Of a stretch of 11,471 bases of DNA, positions 1 through 7,899 are shown one piece after another (within the stretch, counting starts at the first letter, position 1; each line of letters starts with the position of its first letter). Under the pieces are notes generated by a model. That model saw only the letters and a program-made list of their open reading frames with translations. It was not told where the DNA came from and made no database searches. Source of the stretch: Coriobacteriia bacterium (GTDB lineage Bacteria; Actinomycetota; Coriobacteriia; Anaerosomatales; JAENZW01); assembly GCA_029858605.1 (NCBI GenBank), contig JAOUET010000041.1, positions 1 through 11,471 of the forward strand, written 5' to 3'. Made by a program: the position numbers and the translations under genes.

Positions 1-668
1 GCGTCGATCACTGCGCTGTCGTCGGCATCTTGATTCGCAAACACGCGGGCTTTGTCCCCGACGTACGCCTCCATCGACCCGTGCCAGTCGATATGGTCCG
101 GCGTGATGTTCAGCAGTACGGAGACACGAGGGTGGAACCGCTCGGTCAGACTAAGCTGGAAGGACGACACTTCCGCCACGATTGCGGTTCCGGGCCCGGT
201 CTTCGTAGCCACCTCGATGGCAGGATGGCCGATGTTGCCCGCAGACTCGGCAGCGATTCCGGCGTACCCCAACAGATGCGTGATGAGAGTCGTCGTCGTC
301 GTCTTGCCGTTCGTACCGGTGACAGCGATCCACGGCGACACCGAGAGACGGAAAGCGAACTCGAGCTCGCCGATGACTTCCTTGGCGACACCTTGAACGC
401 TCGTCATCAGCGGCACGTGAGGTGGCACGCCCGGACTGACGACAGCCAGGTCATAGGCCCCTTGGACGTTCGAAGTGCCGAGAAGCACCTCGACACCAGA
501 TTGTGCCAGGGCGGAGGCGGTGGCGCGCAGCTCGGGCGTGTCGGCGCTGTCGACCGCAGTCACGGTCAGAGGGTCCCCCTGTGCGATGCGATTGACCAGA
601 TACCGCACCACGGCGCTTCCCGACACGCCGAGCCCGACCACGAGGATGTGTCCGGAAAGAGGTCTCAC
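1..668 (-). CDS. murD: UDP-N-acetylmuramoylalanine--D-glutamate ligase (MurD), N-terminal half, truncated by window edge
   Basis: This enzyme adds D-glutamate to UDP-MurNAc-L-Ala in the cytoplasm, using ATP. The visible part is about 222 codons, roughly half of the usual ~450 residues; the 3' end lies outside the window. The N-terminus reads VRPLSGHILVVGLGVSGSAV, with the glycine-rich nucleotide-sugar binding turn (GLGVSGS) typical of MurD. The ATP P-loop GTNGKTTTTT starts near residue 118. It is followed by SAGNIGHPAIE, EVSSFQL and LNITPDHIDWHGS, all MurD-type central-domain motifs. The start is GTG at 668, one base after the mraY stop. A GAGAGG Shine-Dalgarno sequence lies 5 nt upstream, inside the end of mraY, so translation is probably coupled to mraY. 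Identification is firm; only the missing C-terminal domain cannot be judged. Confidence 0.95.
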   Translation of the reverse strand, partial: MRPLSGHILVVGLGVSGSAVVRYLVNRIAQGDPLTVTAVDSADTPELRATASALAQSGVEVLLGTSNVQGAYDLAVVSPGVPPHVPLMTSVQGVAKEVIGELEFAFRLSVSPWIAVTGTNGKTTTTTLITHLLGYAGIAAESAGNIGHPAIEVATKTGPGTAIVAEVSSFQLSLTERFHPRVSVLLNITPDHIDWHGSMEAYVGDKARVFANQDADDSAVID

Positions 669-669
669 T

Positions 670-1713
670 CTAGCCTCTCACCGACCCAACGAAGTAGAGG
701 GCGAAGCCCGCGCCTGCGAGGATCCCCGTCACGATCCAGAACCGGACCATCACTTTGGTTTCGGACCAACCGAGCATCTCGAAGTGATGGTGTATGGGTG
801 CCATACGAAGGACGCGTCTGCCGGTGAGCTTGAATGACGCTATCTGCAGAATCACCGACAGGCCTTCCACAACGTAGATGCCTCCTATGAGAACGAGCAG
901 CAGCTCGGTCTTGGTGATTATGGCGAACGACGCGACCGCAGCACCGAGACCCAGTGACCCTGTGTCACCCATGAAGATGTCGGCCGGGTAGGAGTTGTAC
1001 CAGAGAAACCCGATGCATGCCCCGGCGATGGCCGCCGCGAGGAGTGCGACTTCCAGACGATCCTGACGGAAGGCTATGGCCGCATACGCCAACATGACGA
1101 TCATCACTGTTCCGGCCGCGAGACCGTCCAGACCGTCGGTCAGATTCACTGTGTTCGATGTCGAGACGATCATTGCGAACACAAGAATCAGGTAGAGCCA
1201 TGGGACGGTGACCGATACTCCACCCACCTCGTACACGGACGCGGTGAGTCCCAGATCCACGCTGACGTCCAGCAGCGGAAGAGCCACCTTCGTTGACAGT
1301 TCTGCCCAGTTGACCGCGAGCAGGCCGAAGGCTACAGCTATCAGCGCTTGCCACATGATCTTCGCGCGCGGCGTGAGTCCAAGGGAGCGCTCGTGCCAGA
1401 CCTTGGCCCAATCGTCGGTAAAGCCGAGAAGCCCGCACGCCGCCATGGCTCCGAGGGCGAGTATCGACAGACGACCGACGCTCCCCAAGGCGAAGTACGT
1501 TCCCGCTACCACGAGCAGGATCAGCACGCCTCCCATGGTCGGAGTACCTTGCTTCACGAGATGCCCCTGAGGCCCGTCGGCCCTGACCTGCTGCCCGATG
1601 TTGCGGAAGCGCAGTACGCGAATCCAGAGTGGGAACAGCACGCCGGAGGCGACAAGCGCCATGACGACGGCCAGGAATACCTGGTAGGTGGGGTACTGTG
1701 CCAGCCTAAACAC
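670..1713 (-). CDS. mraY: Phospho-N-acetylmuramoyl-pentapeptide-transferase (MraY)
   Basis: This integral membrane enzyme transfers phospho-MurNAc-pentapeptide from UDP to undecaprenyl phosphate, making lipid I on the cytoplasmic face. It has 347 residues, close to the usual 320-360, with about ten hydrophobic segments. Family motifs appear in order: HLVKQGTPTMGG (51-62), the Asp pair in FTDDWAKV (D100, D101), SNTVNLTDGLDGLAAG (186-201), FMGDTGSLGLGA (247-258) and the histidine loop PIHHHFE (306-312). The catalytic aspartates are therefore present. The start is GTG at 1713, which overlaps the end of murF by 8 nt. Its Shine-Dalgarno is weak (AAGGA about 13 nt away), so it may depend on ribosomes finishing murF. 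The full-length start matches the family N-terminus better than the internal Met18. Confidence 0.97.
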   Translation of the reverse strand: MFRLAQYPTYQVFLAVVMALVASGVLFPLWIRVLRFRNIGQQVRADGPQGHLVKQGTPTMGGVLILLVVAGTYFALGSVGRLSILALGAMAACGLLGFTDDWAKVWHERSLGLTPRAKIMWQALIAVAFGLLAVNWAELSTKVALPLLDVSVDLGLTASVYEVGGVSVTVPWLYLILVFAMIVSTSNTVNLTDGLDGLAAGTVMIVMLAYAAIAFRQDRLEVALLAAAIAGACIGFLWYNSYPADIFMGDTGSLGLGAAVASFAIITKTELLLVLIGGIYVVEGLSVILQIASFKLTGRRVLRMAPIHHHFEMLGWSETKVMVRFWIVTGILAGAGFALYFVGSVRG

Positions 1714-3118
1714 GCGGGTTCACGATTCCTTCCACGATGCGCTCGAGCCCCATGACGCGAGACGCTTTGACAAGAACGACGTCTCCCGGTTCAAGCAAGT
1801 CATCGAGTACCTCGCTCGCCTCCTCCGGCGATGCGCACGGGCGCAGGTTCTGCTCGGGCATTCCTTCGGCCCGCGCCCCCTCGACTATTCGACGCGCACG
1901 CGAGCCCACGGTGACCAACACCTCGATCGGCAATCGGGCTATCTCCTCGCCGATGCGGAAGTGCGCCAGCTCGGTGAGCGATCCGAGTTCCGCCATGTCT
2001 CCCAAGACCGCTAGACGTCTGCCCTCGACCCGCATTTCGGCAAGCGTCTCGATGGCGGCGCGCATCGAAGTGGGGTTGGCGTTGTACGCGTCGTTGATGA
2101 CCTGTATTCCGCTCGCACTCATGAAGCTCTGCATCCGCATGTCAGCCGCCTGCGCGACCTGAAGACCCTCGACGATCTCGTCCAAGCCCACCTGCAGGCT
2201 CAGAGCCACTGCGGCAGTCGCCAGGGCGTTGTAGATGTTGTGTCGCCCCGGAACGCCGAGCGCCACATCTCGGCTACCTGCGGACGTCACCAGCGTGAAG
2301 CGCGGGCGACTCTCCTCATCCGTTTCGATATCGATAGCCTGAACGTCGCATCCGTCACTCAATCCGTAGAACACCACCGTGGCCGCAGTCTCGGCGGCAA
2401 GGCCTGCCGAGAGCGCGTCATCGCAATTCAGGAAGACCTGCCCCTCGGCGCCGACAGCCCGCAGCAGCTCTGCCTTCGCGGATGCGATTGCCTCTTGGGT
2501 GCCGAGCAGTTCGAGGTGACTCGCTCCGACGTTGGTGACCAAACCCGCAGTCGGGCGCGCAATCTCCGCAAGTCGCGCGATTTGCCCGAGACCGCGCATC
2601 GCCATCTCCACCACGAGGACGTCGGTGTCGGCTCCGGCCTGAAGAACAGTGATCGGTACGCCGAGTTCGTTGTTCTGATTGCCTTCGGTCGCCACGACGC
2701 GATAGTGCTGGGAAAGCACCGAGGTCAAGAAGTCCTTGGTGGTCGTTTTGCCCGTCGATCCCGTGACACCAACGACCGGACAGAACAGGCGTCCGCGATG
2801 GTGCGCCGCCAGGTCCTGCACGGCTCGGAGGGCATCTCCGACACGCACGACTGCCGAATCGCGTTCACCCGCGCATTCGATTTCCTGCGTGAGGTCCCCC
2901 GCGGCGTGCGTCACGATGAGAGCGCGCGCGCCGTGCTCGACGGCTTCGCATATGTACCTGTGCCCGTCGACATGCTCCCCGACGAATGCAACGAACGCGT
3001 TCCCGGGCTCGACGAATCGCGAGTCGACGGCGAGGCCGTTGACCATAGTCGAACCCGAGCCGACCAGAAGCTCCCCGTCGACTATCTCCACAAGCGATTC
3101 GGTCGACAGCGTCAGCAA
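1706..3118 (-). CDS. murF: UDP-N-acetylmuramoyl-tripeptide--D-alanyl-D-alanine ligase (MurF)
   Basis: MurF adds the D-Ala-D-Ala dipeptide to UDP-MurNAc-tripeptide, completing the cytoplasmic pentapeptide precursor with ATP. The protein has 470 residues, normal for the family. An N-terminal UMP-binding region (about 1-105, with VDSRFVEPGNAFVAF) precedes the P-loop GVTGSTGKTTTKDF (117-130). Next come GNQNNELGVP (147-155), EMAMRGLGQI (171-180), NVGASHLELLGT (196-207), GRHNIYNALA (291-300) and NDAYNANPTSM (342-352), then LGDMAELG in the C-terminal domain. The predicted start is TTG at 3118, inside the murE stop (7-nt overlap), with GAGGAG 11 nt upstream. The resulting N-terminus, MLTLSTESLVEIVDGEL, aligns with known MurF starts. 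The TTG choice is an inference, but no better start lies nearby. Confidence 0.96.
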   Translation of the reverse strand: MLTLSTESLVEIVDGELLVGSGSTMVNGLAVDSRFVEPGNAFVAFVGEHVDGHRYICEAVEHGARALIVTHAAGDLTQEIECAGERDSAVVRVGDALRAVQDLAAHHRGRLFCPVVGVTGSTGKTTTKDFLTSVLSQHYRVVATEGNQNNELGVPITVLQAGADTDVLVVEMAMRGLGQIARLAEIARPTAGLVTNVGASHLELLGTQEAIASAKAELLRAVGAEGQVFLNCDDALSAGLAAETAATVVFYGLSDGCDVQAIDIETDEESRPRFTLVTSAGSRDVALGVPGRHNIYNALATAAVALSLQVGLDEIVEGLQVAQAADMRMQSFMSASGIQVINDAYNANPTSMRAAIETLAEMRVEGRRLAVLGDMAELGSLTELAHFRIGEEIARLPIEVLVTVGSRARRIVEGARAEGMPEQNLRPCASPEEASEVLDDLLEPGDVVLVKASRVMGLERIVEGIVNPRV

Positions 3119-4563
3119 AGCGCCATCAACTCCTCACGTGCCACTTCGCGATCGTCGAAACGGATCGTGCGGTCCGCGAAGATCTGATAGTCCTCGTGTC
3201 CCTTGCCGGCGATCAGTACCGCGTCGCCTTCAGACGCCCGTCCCAGAGCTCGGCTGATCGCCTTTCGGCGATCGACTTCGACTTCGAACGGGGCGGGACC
3301 GCGCCGTGCACCGTCCTCGATCTGCAAGATGATGCCCACAGGGTCCTCGGACCTCGGATTGTCACTCGTCAGCACTACGTAGTCCGCGTGCGCAACGGCC
3401 GCCTGGCCCATCAAAGGGCGCTTCTCCGGATCACGGTCGCCGCCACATCCGAAGACCACGATGACGCGGCCTGCGGTCACACTGCGCACCGCGTCGGCGG
3501 CCTTCGCAAGGCTGTCGGGCGTGTGCGCATAGTCCACATACACGCCGAAGGACTGGCCTTCGTCGATCTTCTCGAGTCGCCCTGGCACCTGCGGGACTGA
3601 TCGTATCCCCTCGGCCATGGTGTGAACGTCGATGCCGAGCACGTACGCGCATCCCGCTGCCACCAGAGCGTTGCTGACGTTGAAGGCGCCAGCGAGCGGA
3701 AGGTGCACCGCACACGATCCGTCCGGGGTGACCAGCTCGAAATCGCTGCCGACGGCAGACAGGGACACTTGCCTTGCCGTAACGCCCGCTTCACCGTCGA
3801 GACCGACTTCGAGCACTTCCCCGAGTTCCGCAGCCATTGCGGCACCCAACGCATCGTCCGTGTTCACGACGCGCGACTGGACGTCCAGTTCCGTGAAGAG
3901 CCTTCGCTTGACCGCGAAGTACTCCTCGATGGTGTGATGGTAGTCCAGGTGATCCTGCGTCAGGTTGGTGAAGGCGGCCACAGCGAAGCGCACTCCGTCC
4001 ACACGGTGGAGATCGATCGCATGTGAAGACACCTCCATGCTTGCCGCCGTCACACCAGCGTCCCGCATCTGCGCGAACAGGGCTTGCAGGTCTGCAGACT
4101 CGGGAGTGGTGCGGGCGGTCTCGTAGCGGTCATCGGCAATCCGTGTTTCCACGGTACCGACAAGGCCCGTGACATGTCCGGCAGCCCTCATCATCGACTC
4201 GATGAGATACGTGGTGGTCGTCTTGCCGTTGGTGCCCGTGACGCCGACGACCCTTATCCCTCGGCTCGGATGTCCCCAGAAGGCTGCCGAAGCCAACGCT
4301 AGAGCGGACCGCGTGTCCGGGACCCGGATGACAACAACACCTTCTGCTTGGACGTCGCGCTCCACTACGAGAACCGAGGCGCCGCGCCGCGCGGCATCCG
4401 AGGCAAAATCGTGACCGTCGTGCACGAACCCGGATATGCAGAAGAAGGCATCGCCCGGACGGACCTCATCCGATCGGTATGCGATGCCTGTCACAGCGAC
4501 GTCGGGCACATCGAAGGCCCCCGACGTGCCAGCGAGAAGTGTCCGTGTCGACGTGGCGTTCAC
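3112..4563 (-). CDS. murE: UDP-MurNAc-tripeptide synthetase (MurE), predicted meso-diaminopimelate-adding
   Basis: MurE adds the third amino acid to UDP-MurNAc-L-Ala-D-Glu using ATP. The product has 483 residues, as expected. The P-loop GVTGTNGKTTTTYL is at 107-120, TTPESADLQ at 152-160, SMEVSSHAIDLHRVDG at 175-190, and FTNLTQDHLDYHHTIEEYF at 198-216. Lys219 in FAVKRRLF is the expected carbamylated lysine. The C-terminal domain has FGCGGDRDPEKRPLMG (371-386), the specificity motif SDNPRSEDP (400-408) and GKGHEDYQ (453-460). DNPR is the known signature of meso-DAP-adding MurE; lysine-adding enzymes differ at this motif. The cell wall is therefore predicted to be of the DAP type. The start is GTG at 4563 with AGGTGA 6 nt upstream. 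A 51-nt gap separates it from the upstream PBP gene, the longest gap inside this operon. Confidence 0.97.
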   Translation of the reverse strand: MNATSTRTLLAGTSGAFDVPDVAVTGIAYRSDEVRPGDAFFCISGFVHDGHDFASDAARRGASVLVVERDVQAEGVVVIRVPDTRSALALASAAFWGHPSRGIRVVGVTGTNGKTTTTYLIESMMRAAGHVTGLVGTVETRIADDRYETARTTPESADLQALFAQMRDAGVTAASMEVSSHAIDLHRVDGVRFAVAAFTNLTQDHLDYHHTIEEYFAVKRRLFTELDVQSRVVNTDDALGAAMAAELGEVLEVGLDGEAGVTARQVSLSAVGSDFELVTPDGSCAVHLPLAGAFNVSNALVAAGCAYVLGIDVHTMAEGIRSVPQVPGRLEKIDEGQSFGVYVDYAHTPDSLAKAADAVRSVTAGRVIVVFGCGGDRDPEKRPLMGQAAVAHADYVVLTSDNPRSEDPVGIILQIEDGARRGPAPFEVEVDRRKAISRALGRASEGDAVLIAGKGHEDYQIFADRTIRFDDREVAREELMALC

Positions 4564-4585
4564 CGAGTCTCACCTGGGAAGTCGT

Positions 4586-4598
4586 GTGATTCTATCAC
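4586..4598 (-). promoter_or_regulatory. Small palindrome with a -10-like hexamer in the PBP-murE gap (possible internal promoter)
   Basis: On the minus strand this reads GTGATAGAATCAC, a 5-bp inverted repeat around AGA. It contains TAGAAT (4594-4589), five of six matches to a sigma-70 type -10 box, preceded by TGA as in an extended -10. No convincing -35 box lies 16-18 nt upstream; the region there is TAAGGA-like. The site sits 26 nt before the murE GTG. It could be an internal promoter feeding murE-murF-mraY-murD, or a binding site. Both readings are inference. Confidence 0.3.
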
Positions 4599-4614
4599 GG
4601 GGTGGCGCATCTCC

Positions 4615-6402
4615 TTACGGCTCCACATGGGCTGTTGCCGTGGCGTCAACGGAGACCGCCGTGCTTGGAGGTATCTTGAGATGTGAGACCGCGAATTCCG
4701 CGATTCGCGAGAACGTCGGACCCGCGACGGCACCCCCGTAGATGGCGTTCGACGGTTCGTCCAGAGACACAGCTATCAGCACCTGCGGGTCTTCGGCAGG
4801 TATGAAGCCGACGAACGAACCCACGTACTTGCCTTGCGCGTAGCCCCGCCCGTCCGTCCTCGGCTTCTGCGCCGTGCCTGTCTTGCCGGCAACCGCGTAG
4901 CCGGGTACCGCAGCAGCGCCTCCCGTGCCGTCGTCGACGACACGCTTCAGGATCTCGCACATCTCTCGTGAGGTCTCCTCGGAGATGATCCGCTCCTTGG
5001 GCCAGGCAAGCTCTGTATCCGGATCTTCCGGCAGACCTACGAGGAAATGAGGGGTTACGAGTTCGCCCCCGTTCGCGATTGCAGACATCGCTCTAGCGAG
5101 TTGCAGCGGCGTGACCGCGATGCCCTGGCCGAACGGAATCGTGCCAATGCTGGACGCCGACCACGTATCGATGGGCGGGACCGATCCGGGCGACTCGCCC
5201 GGGAAGTCGACACCCGTGGCGCGAGTGAAGCCGAAACGATCCAGGTATTGATAGAGTGTCTCGGGGCCAAGGGCCTGCCCGAGCTTGACTGCACCCACGT
5301 TCGACGAGTACGTCACTATCTCCGCCAAAGACCAGTCCACCGTCGGCCGAGGATGCGACTCCCCTATCGTGCGGCCGCCCACCTCGATCTTCGGAGGGAG
5401 ATTGAACACGCTGTCTGGTCCGTAGAGACCCTCCTCTATGATCGCGGAGGCGGTGATGGACTTGGCCGTCGAGCCAGGCTCGTACATGTCGGTTATCGGG
5501 CGATTCCTGTGCGCGGCGGGTTCGGCGTCGCTGTAGGAGTTGGGGTTGAAGCCGGGCACGGTCGCCATCGCCAGTACCTCACCGTTGCGCGGGTCCATCA
5601 CGATGACGCTGCCGCTTGCCGCTCCCCATTCCTTCACGGCTGCCGCAAGCTCGACTTGAGCCTCGTATTGGATGTCCTTGTCGATGCTGAGCAACATGCT
5701 CGAGCCGTCGACCGGTTCCTGCCGCTCCATGACGCCTCCGGGAATGGGGCGTCCCTGCGGATCTCGCTCAGCCAGCACGCTGCCCGCCTCGCCTGCGAGA
5801 AGACTGTCGTACTGCTTCTCCAGTCCCGCAAGTCCTTCGTCGTCGACGCCAACGAATCCCAAGACCTGACAGGCCAATTCTCCAGACGGATATACGCGAC
5901 GCCAGTCCTCATGCAAACCGATGCCGGCGAGTCCGAGTGCCTCGAGGGTCGCCGCCCGGTCCATGTCCACCTTGCGCGCGATGTACACGAAGTTTGCGTC
6001 CTTCGTGAGCTTCTCCAGGTAGTCCGCGGACTTCCCCCCGAGGACCTTCGCAAGCGCAGCGGCCGCACCCTCGGGATCGGCAACTGAGTGCGGGGTCGCA
6101 TAGACTGTCCGCGCCTCCATGCTTATGGCGAGAGGCTCTCCCTCGCGATCGTAGATCGCACCACGATGTGGCGACAGCGTGATCCCGCGAAGCCGTTGAT
6201 CCTCTGCCTGTTCGGCAAACGCCGGCGCGGCAATGATCTGCAAGTACACGAGTCGTCCGGCAACGGCGCACAGGCTGAGGAACAGGAGGGTGAACATGAA
6301 GATGTACCGGCCTCCACGCGCCGCCGGTTTCCTTCGCTTCCTCACAGGCCCTCCAGAAGTCTCGGACCCGTCGCCCTCACTTCGAGGACGCCAGGCCGAC
6401 AT
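4615..6402 (-). CDS. ftsI: Class B penicillin-binding protein, FtsI/PBP3-type septal transpeptidase
   Basis: This is a membrane-anchored D,D-transpeptidase that cross-links septal peptidoglycan, expected to work with FtsW and the FtsQLB complex outside the membrane. It has 595 residues. A basic cytoplasmic tail (1-31) precedes one membrane segment (33-56) and the PBP dimerisation domain (RGAIYDREGEPLA near 80-92). The transpeptidase domain follows, with SxxK as STAK (Ser311, Lys314), SxN as SSN (366-368) and KTG at 507-509. All three catalytic motifs are intact. No PASTA repeats follow, so it resembles FtsI rather than SpoVD or PASTA-bearing PBPs. Its position between ftsL and murE supports FtsI. 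ATG at 6402 overlaps ftsL by 26 nt but has a poor Shine-Dalgarno. GTG at 6345 (codon 20), with GGAGGG just upstream and no overlap, is an alternative start. Confidence 0.93.
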   Translation of the reverse strand: MSAWRPRSEGDGSETSGGPVRKRRKPAARGGRYIFMFTLLFLSLCAVAGRLVYLQIIAAPAFAEQAEDQRLRGITLSPHRGAIYDREGEPLAISMEARTVYATPHSVADPEGAAAALAKVLGGKSADYLEKLTKDANFVYIARKVDMDRAATLEALGLAGIGLHEDWRRVYPSGELACQVLGFVGVDDEGLAGLEKQYDSLLAGEAGSVLAERDPQGRPIPGGVMERQEPVDGSSMLLSIDKDIQYEAQVELAAAVKEWGAASGSVIVMDPRNGEVLAMATVPGFNPNSYSDAEPAAHRNRPITDMYEPGSTAKSITASAIIEEGLYGPDSVFNLPPKIEVGGRTIGESHPRPTVDWSLAEIVTYSSNVGAVKLGQALGPETLYQYLDRFGFTRATGVDFPGESPGSVPPIDTWSASSIGTIPFGQGIAVTPLQLARAMSAIANGGELVTPHFLVGLPEDPDTELAWPKERIISEETSREMCEILKRVVDDGTGGAAAVPGYAVAGKTGTAQKPRTDGRGYAQGKYVGSFVGFIPAEDPQVLIAVSLDEPSNAIYGGAVAGPTFSRIAEFAVSHLKIPPSTAVSVDATATAHVEP

Positions 6403-6910
6403 CGCCTACAAGGAGGGACTGGACTTCCTCGGCGGCGAGTCCCTTCACCGCGGAAACGATTCGGTCTATCCCTGTCTCCCCAGGAGCTACTACTGCTCCG
6501 TCGTCGCCAGGTTCCACGAGGCCATCATCGCCGACGTCCTCGCAGGAGATCGCGATGTAGCACACCTCCCCGGCCTCGGCCATCTGCATCGTCGCTCCGG
6601 CAACGTTCTCGATGCGGGATGGAGTGGCCAGGGCACTCTTGTCGACCTCGAGAAGATCGCCCTCCAGCCGCTCGGCCTTGATGGCTTCCTCGAGATGGCG
6701 AGCGGCGAGAGCATCGTCGAAGGCACGGGCCGCGAGCGCTACTCTGCACACGCCGAAGACGGCGAGTGCGAAGAACGCGACGCCAAAGACAAGGAACAGC
6801 TCACGGGCACGCACGAGCGACGTGCGCCGCGACCTCCGGCGAGAGTCGATGAGGCGCAGCCGCGGTCGCGTGCTGCGCCGATGTTTTCGATCTACCGCAG
6901 GAAGCCCCAC
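6377..6910 (-). CDS. ftsL: FtsL-like septum formation protein with a C-terminal extension
   Basis: This is a small bitopic division protein, expected to form a coiled-coil complex with a DivIC/FtsB partner and activate septal synthesis. Numbered from GTG 6910 it has 177 residues. A very basic cytoplasmic tail (1-37, many Arg) leads to one membrane helix (about 38-60). A charged heptad-like helix (62-93) and the motif TPSRIENVAGATMQMAEAG (96-114) come next; the last resembles the conserved R-I-E-x-x-A segment of FtsL/DivIC. The position between rsmH and the class B PBP is the standard ftsL slot. The start is set by AAGGAGG at 6923-6917: GTG 6910 is spaced 6 nt from it, whereas an in-frame GTG at 6916 touches it. 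Residues from about 120 to 177 form an acidic, glycine-containing tail beyond the usual FtsL length. The symbol rests on topology and position, since FtsL sequences diverge widely. Confidence 0.82.
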   Translation of the reverse strand: MGLPAVDRKHRRSTRPRLRLIDSRRRSRRTSLVRARELFLVFGVAFFALAVFGVCRVALAARAFDDALAARHLEEAIKAERLEGDLLEVDKSALATPSRIENVAGATMQMAEAGEVCYIAISCEDVGDDGLVEPGDDGAVVAPGETGIDRIVSAVKGLAAEEVQSLLVGDVGLASSK

Positions 6911-6916
6911 GGCCAC

Positions 6917-6923
6917 CCTCCTT
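6917..6923 (-). promoter_or_regulatory. Ribosome binding site that decides the ftsL start
   Basis: The minus strand reads AAGGAGG. An in-frame GTG at 6916 follows it directly, with no spacing. A second in-frame GTG at 6910 has 6 nt spacing. Only the second geometry is normal, so translation is taken to start at 6910. Confidence 0.7.
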
Positions 6924-6953
6924 CCCCGTCTCGGCCTTACGCATCAACCTCGT

Positions 6954-7895
6954 TCACAATCGTTCTGCTGCCCTAAGTCGGGCGCTACGCGCCCTTGGGT
7001 TCTCGGCGACCTCTTCGGGCGAGGGTAGGATTGGCCGCCGCGTAACAACTCGGACTACCGGCTCCCGCCCACACGTGCAAATAGGCACATCAGGCGGGCA
7101 GACACACCCCTTTGCCAGCTCGGATAGAACGCGCTTCACGATGCGATCCTCAAGCGAGTGGTAGCTGATCACCACCACACGTCCGCCCGGCGCAAGCCAC
7201 CGGACCGCCGCCTTCAGACCCTCCTCGATGACTTCGAGCTCTCGGTTCACCTCTATGCGCAGAGCCTGGAACGTGCGCCGTGCCGGGTGGCCACCCTCCC
7301 TGCGTGCAGACGCAGGTATGGCGTCTTTCACGACCTCCACGAGATCGAACGTGGTGGCGAGGGGTCGGCGGCCCCGCGCGGCTACGATGAAGGCTGCGAT
7401 GCGCGAGGCCCACCGTTCCTCCCCATACTCCCGGAGGATCCGGGCAAGGTCATCTTCGGAGTACTCGTTGACCACTTGAGCTGCGGTGAGGGGGTTATCG
7501 AGAGAATCCATCCGCATGTCGAGGGGCGCGTCCTGGTGGTACGAGAAACCTCGCTCGGGGAGGTCAAGCTGCGGCGAGGACACACCGAAATCGAACAGGA
7601 TTCCGTCGGCGTACGGTATGCCGGCCTCCACAAGCAGTCGGTCGAGTTCTCCGAAGTTTCCCTTCAGAAGGATGGCTTGCCGGCCGAGGCGGAGTGCGTC
7701 TTCTGCTGCGTCAAGTGCTGATTCGTCTTGGTCGATGCCAACCAGTATTCCGGAAGGCGCGATTGAATCTGCTATCCGCTTCGCGTGTCCTGCCCCGCCT
7801 AAGGTACAGTCGACGACTATCGAACCGGGGTGCAACGACAAGTGCTGCGTGACCTCGGCCAGCAAAGCTGGGGTATGCCGGTATTCCTTTGTCAA
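6954..7895 (-). CDS. rsmH: 16S rRNA (cytosine(1402)-N4)-methyltransferase RsmH (MraW)
   Basis: RsmH methylates N4 of C1402 in the decoding centre of 16S rRNA, using S-adenosylmethionine. From TTG 7895 the product has 313 residues, the typical family length, and begins LTKEYRHTPALLAEV like other RsmH proteins. The SAM-binding motif is VDCTLGGAGHA (28-38), with GIDQD at 53-57. Other signatures are FDFGVSSPQLD (101-111), GFSYHQDAPLDMRMD (116-130), REYGEERWA, RRTFQALRIEVNREL, and SYHSLEDRIVKR before the cysteine-bearing stretch GCVCPPDVPICTCG. The frame stays open upstream to 8054, but that part lies inside mraZ and looks like shadow sequence (Ser/Arg/Pro-rich). TTG 7895 lies 4 nt after the mraZ stop. 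No strong Shine-Dalgarno is visible, so coupling to mraZ is likely. ftsL follows 43 nt downstream. Confidence 0.95.
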   Translation of the reverse strand: MTKEYRHTPALLAEVTQHLSLHPGSIVVDCTLGGAGHAKRIADSIAPSGILVGIDQDESALDAAEDALRLGRQAILLKGNFGELDRLLVEAGIPYADGILFDFGVSSPQLDLPERGFSYHQDAPLDMRMDSLDNPLTAAQVVNEYSEDDLARILREYGEERWASRIAAFIVAARGRRPLATTFDLVEVVKDAIPASARREGGHPARRTFQALRIEVNRELEVIEEGLKAAVRWLAPGGRVVVISYHSLEDRIVKRVLSELAKGCVCPPDVPICTCGREPVVRVVTRRPILPSPEEVAENPRARSARLRAAERL

Positions 7896-7899
7896 GGCT

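Noticed and set aside
289..303. Run of five GTC triplets
   Set aside because: It encodes the threonine run of the MurD P-loop (GKTTTTT) and needs no explanation as a microsatellite.
2240..3187. Long plus-strand open frame of 315 codons antisense to murF
   Set aside because: It is Arg/His/Ser-rich with no family motifs, and the opposite strand holds a full-length MurF with every motif. It is a GC-rich shadow frame.
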